64,000 bases of DNA from DASVHS01 sp038244815. GTDB lineage: Bacteria > Acidobacteriota > Thermoanaerobaculia > Gp7-AA8. Made by a program: the position numbers and the translations under genes. The notes under the pieces were generated by a model. That model worked only from the letters and a program-made list of their open reading frames with translations. It did no database searches and was not told the origin of the DNA. This document shows positions 8,254 through 15,517 of the stretch, in pieces. Location of the stretch: positions 28,351-92,350 of the forward strand of contig JBBRTB010000019.1 in assembly GCA_038244815.1 (NCBI GenBank), in the 5' to 3' direction. Within the stretch, counting starts at the first letter, position 1, and the number at the start of each line of letters is the position of its first letter.

Positions 8254-9156
8254 CTAGCGCCTGTTGCTCACGTCCCACTTCGGCCGGTCCCGCCATCGGT
8301 CGTGCATCCATACCCACTGCTCGGGAACGCGGCGGATCTGCTTCTCAATCTCCGCGGTCATGCGCGCGGTGAGCGCGATCGGGTCGTCGTCGCGTCTGGT
8401 CTCGATCGGTTCGAGGCAGCGGACGAGTTGCGTGCCGTCCGCGCGGCGCTCGATGAACAAGGCAAAGGCCACCGCGCCGGTGCGGATGGCCAGTGTAGCC
8501 GGGCCGATGGGTGTGAGGGCGGGGCGCCCGAAGAACGGAACCTTTGCGCTCTCCGCGCGGATGCTCTGGTCGATGAGAAAGGCCACGAAGCCCGGCCTCC
8601 GCATGGCCCGGACCAGCTCTCGTCCCGCCGCGGTCGTGCCGCGATCGATGGTCTCGATGCCGGCATGCCTGCGGATGCTGGTGATGAAGTCGCCGAGACC
8701 GGCCTCGCTGCGCTCGCGCTGCAGCACGGTGACAGGGACGCCGAGCTTCGCCACCGAGTAGGCGAGCCACTCCCAGTTCCCGCAATGGCCGGTGAACGCG
8801 ACGACGGAGCGGCCGCCGCGGGCCATTTCCAGAACGCGATCGAATCCCTCGAACATGGTCGTGCCCACGTCGAGATTGGGCAGCCAGACGATCTCGAACA
8901 GCGAGGCGCCGAGGTGGCGGAACATGGCCCGGCAGACGCGGCGTCGCTGCGCGCCGGCCCATTCCGGGAAGGCGATCTTCATGTTCTCCATCGATTTGCG
9001 GCGGTCCCGGCGCGCCACGAACCAGGCCAGCGATCCAAGTGCGCGTCCAAGGGCACGGCCGGTTCGGAGAGGCATGCGGCGGCCCATGGCGCTGATCCCC
9101 CGGAGGGCCCCAAGGAGCAGCCGCTCCCTAAAGGCTCTGAGTCTCGGGCCGGCCAC
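8254..9156 (-). CDS. Lysophospholipid acyltransferase, LpxL/HtrB family
   Basis: 300 residues. The acyltransferase core is visible: GGRSVVAFTGHCGNWEW contains the family's catalytic H-x4-E (HCGNWE in this group). FLIDQSIRAESAKVPFFGRP and VRCLEPIETRRDDD follow in the expected order, and EQWVWMHDRWRDRP closes the domain. Members transfer secondary acyl chains to Kdo2-lipid IVA at the inner membrane. Placement directly after kdsC, with a 29-base overlap, supports a lipid A/LPS role. A later in-frame ATG at 9087 is a possible alternative start. Confidence 0.88.
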   Translation of the reverse strand: MAGPRLRAFRERLLLGALRGISAMGRRMPLRTGRALGRALGSLAWFVARRDRRKSMENMKIAFPEWAGAQRRRVCRAMFRHLGASLFEIVWLPNLDVGTTMFEGFDRVLEMARGGRSVVAFTGHCGNWEWLAYSVAKLGVPVTVLQRERSEAGLGDFITSIRRHAGIETIDRGTTAAGRELVRAMRRPGFVAFLIDQSIRAESAKVPFFGRPALTPIGPATLAIRTGAVAFALFIERRADGTQLVRCLEPIETRRDDDPIALTARMTAEIEKQIRRVPEQWVWMHDRWRDRPKWDVSNRR

Positions 9157-9664
9157 TGACGAATTCCTTGACGAGCGCGTCCCAGTCGCCGCGCTCGCGC
9201 AGCAGGCGCTCGACGAGCTCGCGAAACGCTCCCTGTCCGCCGCGTGCTTTCAGCTTCCACGTTGCTGCGGCCAGAATCTCCTCCGCCGCGTCCGACGGCG
9301 CGGCGGAGATCGCGGCGCGCGTCATCGGTGCCAGATCGGGGAGATCGTCGCCGGCGTACAGAATCTGATCGAATGTGACATCGAGTCTTTTGGCGAGGCG
9401 CTGGGTTTCTTCGAGCTTGTTCGCAGCGCCCTGGTGCAGCTCGACGATGCCGAGCTCGCGCGCCCGTCGCTCCAGCGCCGGCGACTGGCGGCTCGTCACC
9501 AGCGCCACGGTGATGCCGGCCTTCTGCGCGAGCTTCACGCCGAGGCCGTCGCGGACGTTGAACTCCTTCACCTCGCGCTGCTCACCGTGATAGATGATCT
9601 TGCCGTCGGTCCAGACGCCGTCGACGTCGGAGACGATGAGGCGGATGTCGGAGACTTTCGTCAT
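9128..9664 (-). CDS. kdsC: 3-deoxy-D-manno-octulosonate 8-phosphate phosphatase
   Basis: 178 residues of C0-type HAD phosphatase with no cap domain. Motif I is VSDVDGVWTDG (catalytic Asp pair), motif II VALVTSRQSP, the Lys motif is in QGAANKLEE, and motif III is YAGDDLPDLAPM. KdsC dephosphorylates Kdo-8-phosphate in the cytoplasm, the step before CMP-Kdo formation for LPS inner core. It starts one base after the purH stop and overlaps the acyltransferase gene, forming one transcription unit. The C-terminal Gly-rich segment RGGQGAFRELVE is typical of the KdsC tetramer tail. Confidence 0.92.
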   Translation of the reverse strand: MTKVSDIRLIVSDVDGVWTDGKIIYHGEQREVKEFNVRDGLGVKLAQKAGITVALVTSRQSPALERRARELGIVELHQGAANKLEETQRLAKRLDVTFDQILYAGDDLPDLAPMTRAAISAAPSDAAEEILAAATWKLKARGGQGAFRELVERLLRERGDWDALVKEFVSGRPETQSL

Positions 9665-9665
9665 C

Positions 9666-11168
9666 TCAGTGCCGGAAGTGCCGCTCGCCCGTGAAGACCA
9701 TGGTCATGCCGTGCTCGTCCGCCGCTGCGATCACTTCGTCGTCGCGCACGGAGCCGCCGGGCTGAATCACCGCGCGCACTCCGGCGGCGGCGAGGATGTC
9801 CAGGCCGTCGCGAAACGGAAAAAACGCATCCGAGGCGGCGAACGATCCGCTGGTCGGCAAAATCGCACGCATGATGGCCACCTTTGCGGCATCGACGCGG
9901 CTCATCTGGCCCGCGCCGATTCCGACCGACTGCGAGCGGCTGGTGAGCACGATGGCGTTCGACTTCACGTGCGCACAGACGATCCATGCGAACTCCAGCC
10001 CGTCCATCTCCTCGTCCGACGGCTGGCGCTTCGTCGCCACTCTCCATGACTCACGCCCGGAGATCCGGTCGGCCGACTGCGCCAGGATTCCACCGGCGGC
10101 GCTTCTGTATTCGGTTTCCGCGATCGGCCCGCGCGTCGTGACGAGGCGCAGGTTCTTCTTATTCTGCAGGATCTCCAGCGCCTCGGCGGAGAACGATGGT
10201 GCCACGATGACCTCGAGGAACATCGACTCGACGGCCCGCCCGCACTGGCCGTCGAACTCGCGATTCGCGCCGATGATGCCGCCGAACGCCGATACCGGAT
10301 CGGACTCCAGCGCCGCGCGCAACGCCTCGCTGGCGGACTGGCGGACTGCCACGCCGCAGGGATTGGTGTGCTTGATGACGGCGATGGCCGGTTGCGTGAA
10401 GGCATGTGCCAGCTTGATTGCGGCATCGAGATCGAGCAGGTTGTTGTACGACAGCTCTTTTCCATGAAGCTGCTGGAAGGGAACGCCGGACGGCCCGGCA
10501 GTGGAGCGGACGTAGAACGCGGCGGTCTGCTGCGGGTTCTCGCCGTAGCGAAGGTCCTGAAACCGGGTCAGACGCAGATGGACCTCATCCTTGTTTCCGA
10601 GGAACGCCGCGATCTGTTCGTCGTACTTCGATGTCTTCTCGAAGACGGCCACCGCGCAACGCAGCCGCAGCTCGTCCGAGATCTCGCCCCGCTCGAACTC
10701 GCGCAGGAACTCCGGGTAGAGCGAGGGGTCGCACAGCGGCAGCACATACCGGTGATTCTTCGCCGCCGCCCTCAGCATCGACGGGCCGCCGACGTCGATC
10801 TGCTCGACCGCTTCGGCCAGGGTCACGCCCTTCTTGGCGATCGTCGACTCGAACGGATAGAGGTTGACCGCGACCAGGTCGACCGGCGGGATGGACAACC
10901 TGGCCACGTCCGCGATGTGCGACTTGCTGGCGCGGTCGTGCAGGATCGCCCCGAAGACTTTGGGAGTGAGCGTCTTCACGCGTCCTCCGAGAATCTCCGG
11001 GGCCCCGGACCACTGTGCGATGGGCGTCACGGGTACGCCGGCGTCGGACAGGTGTCTCGCGGTACCGCCGGTGGAGAGGATCTCCACGCCGCCTGAGACC
11101 AGGGCTTTGGCGAGCTCCACGATGCCCGTCTTGTCGGAGACGGAGAGGATGGCCCGCTCAATTCGCAT
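9666..11168 (-). CDS. purH: Bifunctional AICAR formyltransferase / IMP cyclohydrolase
   Basis: 500 residues, near full length for PurH. The N-terminal IMP cyclohydrolase domain shows LSVSDKTGIVELAKAL, LSTGGTARHL and GRVKTLTPKVFGAILHDR. The C-terminal AICAR transformylase domain shows LRYGENPQQTAAFY, VIKHTNPCGVA (the catalytic Lys-His) and the late RAVIQPGGSVRDDEVI. It carries out the last two steps of de novo purine synthesis, from AICAR to IMP, with 10-formyl-THF as donor. It overlaps the upstream S1/P1-like gene by 11 bases and is followed by kdsC after one base. Confidence 0.96.
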   Translation of the reverse strand: MRIERAILSVSDKTGIVELAKALVSGGVEILSTGGTARHLSDAGVPVTPIAQWSGAPEILGGRVKTLTPKVFGAILHDRASKSHIADVARLSIPPVDLVAVNLYPFESTIAKKGVTLAEAVEQIDVGGPSMLRAAAKNHRYVLPLCDPSLYPEFLREFERGEISDELRLRCAVAVFEKTSKYDEQIAAFLGNKDEVHLRLTRFQDLRYGENPQQTAAFYVRSTAGPSGVPFQQLHGKELSYNNLLDLDAAIKLAHAFTQPAIAVIKHTNPCGVAVRQSASEALRAALESDPVSAFGGIIGANREFDGQCGRAVESMFLEVIVAPSFSAEALEILQNKKNLRLVTTRGPIAETEYRSAAGGILAQSADRISGRESWRVATKRQPSDEEMDGLEFAWIVCAHVKSNAIVLTSRSQSVGIGAGQMSRVDAAKVAIMRAILPTSGSFAASDAFFPFRDGLDILAAAGVRAVIQPGGSVRDDEVIAAADEHGMTMVFTGERHFRH

Positions 11169-11901
11169 TGTTCAGGAAGAGGTTGCCGCCCTTGAGCAGG
11201 GGAATTGCGCGCACGTCGCCGCCGGCGCGGCTCCAGATGTAGAAGTCGATGTTGACGATGTCGGTGACCGCGCGCGAATAGCAGACCGAGGCGACGCCGA
11301 AGGCCGTGGATCGATCGTCGAACTCCACCGACTGGTGCTTCTCGTCGAACCGGAAGTACTCCTCGTCGATGAGTGGGTACAGCCTGGCGGTGCGGTCGAA
11401 CGTCCGGTCGAGATATGTCATCAACTGAAAATGGGAGTCGAGCCCGTAGAACACGGTCGGAAACTTCATCATGCGTGACTCGAAGTAGCGCTCGTAGTCG
11501 TCGTGAGAGGCCGCCAGCCGCGGGTCATCGTTGGCGACGTGAAACGGATTGTTGGCGTCGGCGACGTAGTGGGCGATGGCACCGAGGTGCAGGACGACCT
11601 GGCTCATCGGTTTACCGGCGCGGAGCATGCCGATGACGTTGCCGGTCTCGCGCTCGATCCGCTCGCGCAGGCGGCCGTTTCGCGAAAGGACGAAGTAACG
11701 GTGAACGTCCGACCCCTCGTCCGAGGCCGCCCGGGCCAGCCCCTCCTGATATTCGGCGTTGTACTTCTCGATGATCACGCGCAGGTCGTTGGGCGCGAGT
11801 TGCGCCGCCTTCGAGGCGATCCGCTGATCCGAGGCGGCGGTCCAGGCGTGGGCCGTGCCCGACACGCTCAGAAACAACAACGTCGCGATGACCCTCTGCA
11901 T
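11158..11901 (-). CDS. Secreted zinc-dependent phospholipase C / S1-P1 nuclease-like protein
   Basis: 247 residues with a signal peptide ending in TAHA and a Trp at mature position 1. In this fold the N-terminal Trp is a zinc ligand. The motif LGAIAHYVADANNPFH gives the H-x3-D and downstream His of the tri-zinc site, and a further His occurs in SDVHRYF and SHDDYERYFES. Family members hydrolyse phosphodiesters in lipids or single-stranded nucleic acid outside the cytoplasm. The gene is first in the minus-strand purH-kdsC unit. The substrate cannot be deduced. Confidence 0.75.
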   Translation of the reverse strand: MQRVIATLLFLSVSGTAHAWTAASDQRIASKAAQLAPNDLRVIIEKYNAEYQEGLARAASDEGSDVHRYFVLSRNGRLRERIERETGNVIGMLRAGKPMSQVVLHLGAIAHYVADANNPFHVANDDPRLAASHDDYERYFESRMMKFPTVFYGLDSHFQLMTYLDRTFDRTARLYPLIDEEYFRFDEKHQSVEFDDRSTAFGVASVCYSRAVTDIVNIDFYIWSRAGGDVRAIPLLKGGNLFLNNAN

Positions 11902-11940
11902 GGAAGGGATGGTAACAGGTTAAGGGTTACCGGTTCGCGC

Positions 11941-12558
11941 ATGAACTTTTCGAAGCACCTCGAGCTCCTCGCGGCCTGCCGCGTCTGCCCGAACGTCCTC
12001 GGACTCCCGGTGACAGGGGCCGTTGCGAACGCCAGGGTGATGCTGGTCGGTCAGGCGCCGGGTCCGCATGAAGTCGAGGACCGGCGCCCATTCGCCTACA
12101 CCGCCGGGCGCCGCCTCTTCTCCTGGTTCTCCGATCACCTTGGGCTGACCGAGGCGGAGTTTCGCGAGCGCGTCCATATCTGCGCGGTGATCCGCTGCTT
12201 CCCCGGCAAGGACGCCAAGAGTGGCGGCGATCGCGTGCCCGACGCCACCGAGATCGCGAACTGCGGCGCTCACCTCGACCGCGAGATCGCGCTGCTGAAG
12301 CCGAAGCTCATCATCGCGGTCGGCACGCTGGCGTCATCGCAACTGGTCGGAATCGCCCAACTGAAAGATGCGGCCGGCCGGCTGCATCGCGCGTCCCGCA
12401 ACGGTCGCAACTTCGACGTCGTAGTCCTTCCGCATCCGTCGGGCAGGTCGACGTGGCTCAACAAGCGCGAGAACGCGAAGCTGCTGGAGGAGTCGCTGCG
12501 GCTCATCCGGGAGCACACAGCGATGCCCGCTCGTCATTCCGAACGCCGCAGAGCGTGA
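11941..12558 (+). CDS. Uracil-DNA glycosylase, family 4/5-like (Fe-S)
   Basis: 205 residues from the ATG at 11941. It carries CRVCPNVLG, which supplies two cysteines of the 4Fe-4S cluster, GQAPGPHEVEDRRPF (motif 1 of the family-4/5 group), further cysteines in ICAVIRCFPG and ANCGAH, and VLPHPSGRS (motif 2). It would excise uracil or related lesions from DNA. The last residues (ARHSERRRA) and the stop codon are read from a REP-like element inserted at the 3' end, so the native C-terminus has been replaced. It is divergent from the S1/P1-like gene. Confidence 0.82.
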   Translation: MNFSKHLELLAACRVCPNVLGLPVTGAVANARVMLVGQAPGPHEVEDRRPFAYTAGRRLFSWFSDHLGLTEAEFRERVHICAVIRCFPGKDAKSGGDRVPDATEIANCGAHLDREIALLKPKLIIAVGTLASSQLVGIAQLKDAAGRLHRASRNGRNFDVVVLPHPSGRSTWLNKRENAKLLEESLRLIREHTAMPARHSERRRA

Positions 12559-12628
12559 GGAATCTGGGTGGCGGAGGCGAAGGACGAAGCGCCGCGGCCC
12601 GGATTCCTCGCTGTCTTCGCGGCTCGGA
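12531..12628. repeat. REP-like element, CGTCATTCCGAGC family, copy C
   Basis: Starts with cgtcattccgaacgccgcagagcgtgagg inside the glycosylase gene and ends gattcctcgctgtcttcgcggctcgg, 4 bases from the pepQ stop. It supplies the glycosylase stop codon (12556-12558) and fills the whole gap between two convergent genes. Confidence 0.85.
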
Positions 12629-12632
12629 CTGG

Positions 12633-13973
12633 CTAAACCTTCCGGAACGCCTCCCGCGTCAGGTTCTCGTGGCCGTTCTCCGTCACGACGACGTCGTCCT
12701 CGATGCGGATCCCTCCGAACTTCCGGAAGCTGTCGACTCTCGGCCAGTTGATGTACTTCGCGTTGTCGCTGTTCTTCAACTCCGCCAGCAGCGGCTCGAT
12801 GAAATAGAGCCCCGGCTCGATCGTGAAGACGTGCGACGGTTCGACGACGCGCGTCAGGCGCAGATAGGGGTGCCCTTCCGGTTTCGGGATGCACGCTCCC
12901 AGCGCGTCCTTCTGAAATCCGCCGACGTCGTGCACCTGTAACCCCAGGAAGTGGCCGAGGCCGTGGGGGAAGAACGTGCTGCTGATGCGTTTCTCGACGA
13001 TGCCATCGGCGTCGAGATCCTTTACGAACCGGAAGTCCTCCAGGATCTTCGCGATTTTGCGATGAGCGAGCTGATGCAGGTCGGGATAATTGACCTTCGG
13101 CTTCACCTCGGCGCAGACCGACTGCTGCATCGCATCCATGGCGTGGATGAGATCGCGGAACTCGTCCTTCCTCTCCGAATAGGTTCGCGTGATGTCGGAC
13201 GCGTAACCGTTGAACTGCGCGCCGGCGTCGATGAGGAACGAATAGATCCTCTCTTTGCCCTGCCGCTCCCGGATGTGCTGGACGTAGTGCAGCACCGAGC
13301 CGTGCTCGTTCAGGGCGATGATGTTCGCGTAGGGCAGCTCTTCTTCGGCCTGCAGGGTTCCGCGCAGAAACTCGAGATGGATCTCGAATTCGGATTCTCC
13401 TTCGCGAAAGGCGTGTTCCGCGGCGACGTGGCCGCGCGCGCCGGCGTCGTTCGCGCCGCGGATGCACTCGATCTCGTACTCGGTTTTCCAGGCCCGGTCG
13501 TAGTGCAGGCGGTTGAGCAGGGCCTCGGGGTTCGGCTCGAGTTTTCCCCACGATTGGAACGCCTCGTCCCACTCGCCGATGAAAGCGGTACGGCCCGAGG
13601 TGGGGATGAACTTCCTGGCCTCTTCCGGGGTGCGCATCATCTCGATGTTGAACGGAGGAACCCACCATCCCGACGGGGTGTCGGCCGGTTTGTACCAGTA
13701 GTCGACAGGCTGGTAGAACACCAGCCGCGGCTTTTCACCGGGCGTGTAGACGAGCATGCAATGCGGGTTGTCGACGACCGGTACCCACCACTTGAAATGC
13801 GGGTTGACCTTGAACGGGTAAAGGTAGTCATCGAAGATCGCGATGTGCTGCGCGCCGGCGAAGATGACGGCGTGATCGAATCCGGCCGCTTCCATGGCCT
13901 GATCGTGCCGCAGCTTCAGCACCGTGATATGTGCGCGATAGAGCGTGGACAGTTTCTCAAGTCTTGGATCCAT
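12633..13973 (-). CDS. pepQ: Xaa-Pro dipeptidase, peptidase M24
   Basis: 446 residues from the ATG at 13973, the same size as PepQ of Enterobacteria. The pita-bread fold metal ligands are visible: DAGAQFNGYASDITRTY (two Asp), FFPHGLGHFLGLQVHDVGG (His), VFTIEPGLYFI (Glu) and GGIRIEDDVVV (Glu). The N-terminal creatinase-like domain (HAVIFAGAQHIAIFDD, PFKVNPHFKWWVPV) is the PepQ type. It splits dipeptides with C-terminal proline in the cytoplasm, feeding proline to the dehydrogenase encoded 6 kb away. Convergent with the glycosylase gene. Confidence 0.94.
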   Translation of the reverse strand: MDPRLEKLSTLYRAHITVLKLRHDQAMEAAGFDHAVIFAGAQHIAIFDDYLYPFKVNPHFKWWVPVVDNPHCMLVYTPGEKPRLVFYQPVDYWYKPADTPSGWWVPPFNIEMMRTPEEARKFIPTSGRTAFIGEWDEAFQSWGKLEPNPEALLNRLHYDRAWKTEYEIECIRGANDAGARGHVAAEHAFREGESEFEIHLEFLRGTLQAEEELPYANIIALNEHGSVLHYVQHIRERQGKERIYSFLIDAGAQFNGYASDITRTYSERKDEFRDLIHAMDAMQQSVCAEVKPKVNYPDLHQLAHRKIAKILEDFRFVKDLDADGIVEKRISSTFFPHGLGHFLGLQVHDVGGFQKDALGACIPKPEGHPYLRLTRVVEPSHVFTIEPGLYFIEPLLAELKNSDNAKYINWPRVDSFRKFGGIRIEDDVVVTENGHENLTREAFRKV

Positions 13974-13995
13974 CGGAGTGATTATAGGAGCGCAG

Positions 13996-14230
13996 ATGAG
14001 ACTGTCGGGAATCAGCGGGAGTCTGCGTGAGAGCTCGTCGAACACGAACGCGCTGAAAGCTCTGCGCTTCTGGCGTCCGGCGGTGTCACCGTCGATCTCT
14101 ATGACGGCCTCAGCCGTCTCGCGTATTTCAATCCCGACCTCGATGCCGATGGTTCCACGCCGCCGGGCCAGGTGGCCGAACTCCGGCAGCGCCTCCGGGA
14201 TGCCGCGGGCACGATCATCTCCAGCCCCCG
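13996..14230 (+). pseudogene. NADPH-dependent FMN reductase remnant
   Basis: The ATG at 13996 opens with MRLSGISGSLRESSSNTNAL, the flavodoxin-fold FMN-binding start of the SsuE/ChrR-type reductases. A single missing base near 14064 shifts the frame. In the next frame the homology resumes with SGGVTVDLYDGLSRLAYFNP and DLDADGS through TIISSP. It stops there at about 14228, where the family would continue into the EYxxGxPGxLKN motif. From that point the DNA belongs to the antisense anti-sigma gene. The gene is therefore both frameshifted and truncated, and no functional flavoprotein can be made. Confidence 0.8.
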
Positions 14231-14638
14231 AGTGCCTGATGCCGCGATCGGAGGCGTCTCCGCCCCGCGCATCGGCTCCTGGGCGATGGTGGGTCGTGTC
14301 GGGCGCAACAGCTCCTGGCCGAGCGGTCGCGTCGCACGCGACAGCCAGGACCCGAGGCCGAGGACCAGCGCAAACGCCGCGGCGGCGGACAGGGAGAACA
14401 TGCCTATTCTTCGTTTCTCGAAGGGTAGGACCTCCGGCGCGACTGAGTCCGTCCGGGCCCGACTCAATGCGGCGCGCAATTCCACGGCGCGACGCAACCC
14501 GCGCTCGCAGCGGTCGCAACCGAACAAGTGCTCTTCGAACGCGTCCGCGGCCTCTTCGGAAAGAGTGCCGCCCGCATACTGACGCAACACGTCGTCATCG
14601 GCGGCATGCGGGCATTCCGATCGTTCACTCACGCTCAC
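14099..14638 (-). CDS. Zinc-finger anti-sigma factor with replaced C-terminus
   Basis: 179 residues from a GTG at 14638. The N-terminal zinc-finger anti-sigma domain is clear: ADAFEEHLFGCDRCERGL holds the H-x3-C-x2-C ligands. A transmembrane segment lies near residues 79-95 (MFSLSAAAAFALVLGLGSWL). The last about 40 residues (from MIVPAASRRR on) are antisense translation of the truncated FMN reductase, so the original periplasmic domain has been lost by a deletion whose junction lies near 14228. Its start overlaps the sigma stop (TGA inside GTGA), the usual coupling of an ECF sigma/anti-sigma pair. Whether it still functions is unclear. Confidence 0.7.
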   Translation of the reverse strand: MSVSERSECPHAADDDVLRQYAGGTLSEEAADAFEEHLFGCDRCERGLRRAVELRAALSRARTDSVAPEVLPFEKRRIGMFSLSAAAAFALVLGLGSWLSRATRPLGQELLRPTRPTIAQEPMRGAETPPIAASGTRGLEMIVPAASRRRCRSSATWPGGVEPSASRSGLKYARRLRPS

Positions 14639-15256
14639 AGCCTCTCAGTTCCCGCTCCGCCGGAATCGTTTCCCCCATCATCTTCGCCGAGGAGCAAAGC
14701 CAGCCGCTTGCGGGCATGATGTTTCCGAACCCGCAGGGTGCCAGGATCGATTCCGAGCCTTCGGGCGATCTCCGCATTGTCTGCCCCTTCGCCGTAGAGC
14801 AGCTGAAGGAGCTCGCGGTTCCGGACCCAGTTGCTGCGTCGCGGCGCGCACCTCTTCCCGACGTGCCCGATCGATCAGAATGGTAACAGGATCGTCCTCC
14901 GGCCCCGTCGTGGTGGCCTGATTCCGGCCGAACAGGAAAAGAGCAGCCCCTTCGCGTCGAGCAGATCTTGCTTCGTGAAGACAGATGTTGCGCGCGGTCT
15001 GAAAGACGAATGCTGGCAGCGCATCGAGATTTCTGATCCTCTGATCGGGCAGAGCTTCCAGCACCCGGCGAATCGTTTCCTGCGCCACATCCTCTGCCGC
15101 GTTGCGATCGCGAAGCCGTCGCACGGCGAACATCCGCAGCCGCATCCAGAAACGCTCGGTCAGATGCGCGGCCAGAGCTTCTGCGGAGCCCTTCGGCAGG
15201 GCGGAGGGAGAGAGGGTCCGATCCTCCTCGCCGGCAGGACTTCCTGCGGGCGCCAT
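14635..15256 (-). pseudogene. ECF-type RNA polymerase sigma factor, frameshifted
   Basis: From the ATG at 15256, region 2 is readable (FAVRRLRDRNAAEDVAQETI, ALPAFVFQTARNICLHEARS) up to EEVRAATQQLGP. At 14821-14824 a CCGG replaces what should be six bases coding Pro-Arg, a 2-base loss. Region 4 continues only in another frame (RNRELLQLLYGEGADNAEIA, then LGIDPGTLRVRKHHARKR) and stops at 14635, exactly overlapping the anti-sigma start. The intact ancestor was an ECF sigma factor of about 205 residues. As sequenced, the product lacks its promoter -35 binding region. A sequencing error is the alternative. Confidence 0.8.
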
Positions 15257-15517
15257 GGGTGTCCGAGGTTTGGTGATTCCGCATTCTCACCCTGGAGCAG
15301 AAGCACAGCAAGTTGGGCTCCGCGTGGAGCTCCTGTAACGCCTGACGCGGAACGGGCACTCTAGGGTCTGAACGGCAATCCGTACGATCTCGAGTCGGCC
15401 TTGCCTGGAGTGGGCAGAGACATGAGAACTAGCACTAGCTGGCTTGCGACTAACTCATCTCATCAACGCTCTGACTACGGCGAACGAAGCCTGTCGCCGG
15501 GAGAACGTCGTGAAAAC

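Noticed and set aside
15257..15359. A longer sigma-factor start in another frame (ending 14625, starting 15359)
   Set aside because: That frame has no sigma region 2 homology; only its last third coincides with region 4-adjacent DNA in the wrong frame.
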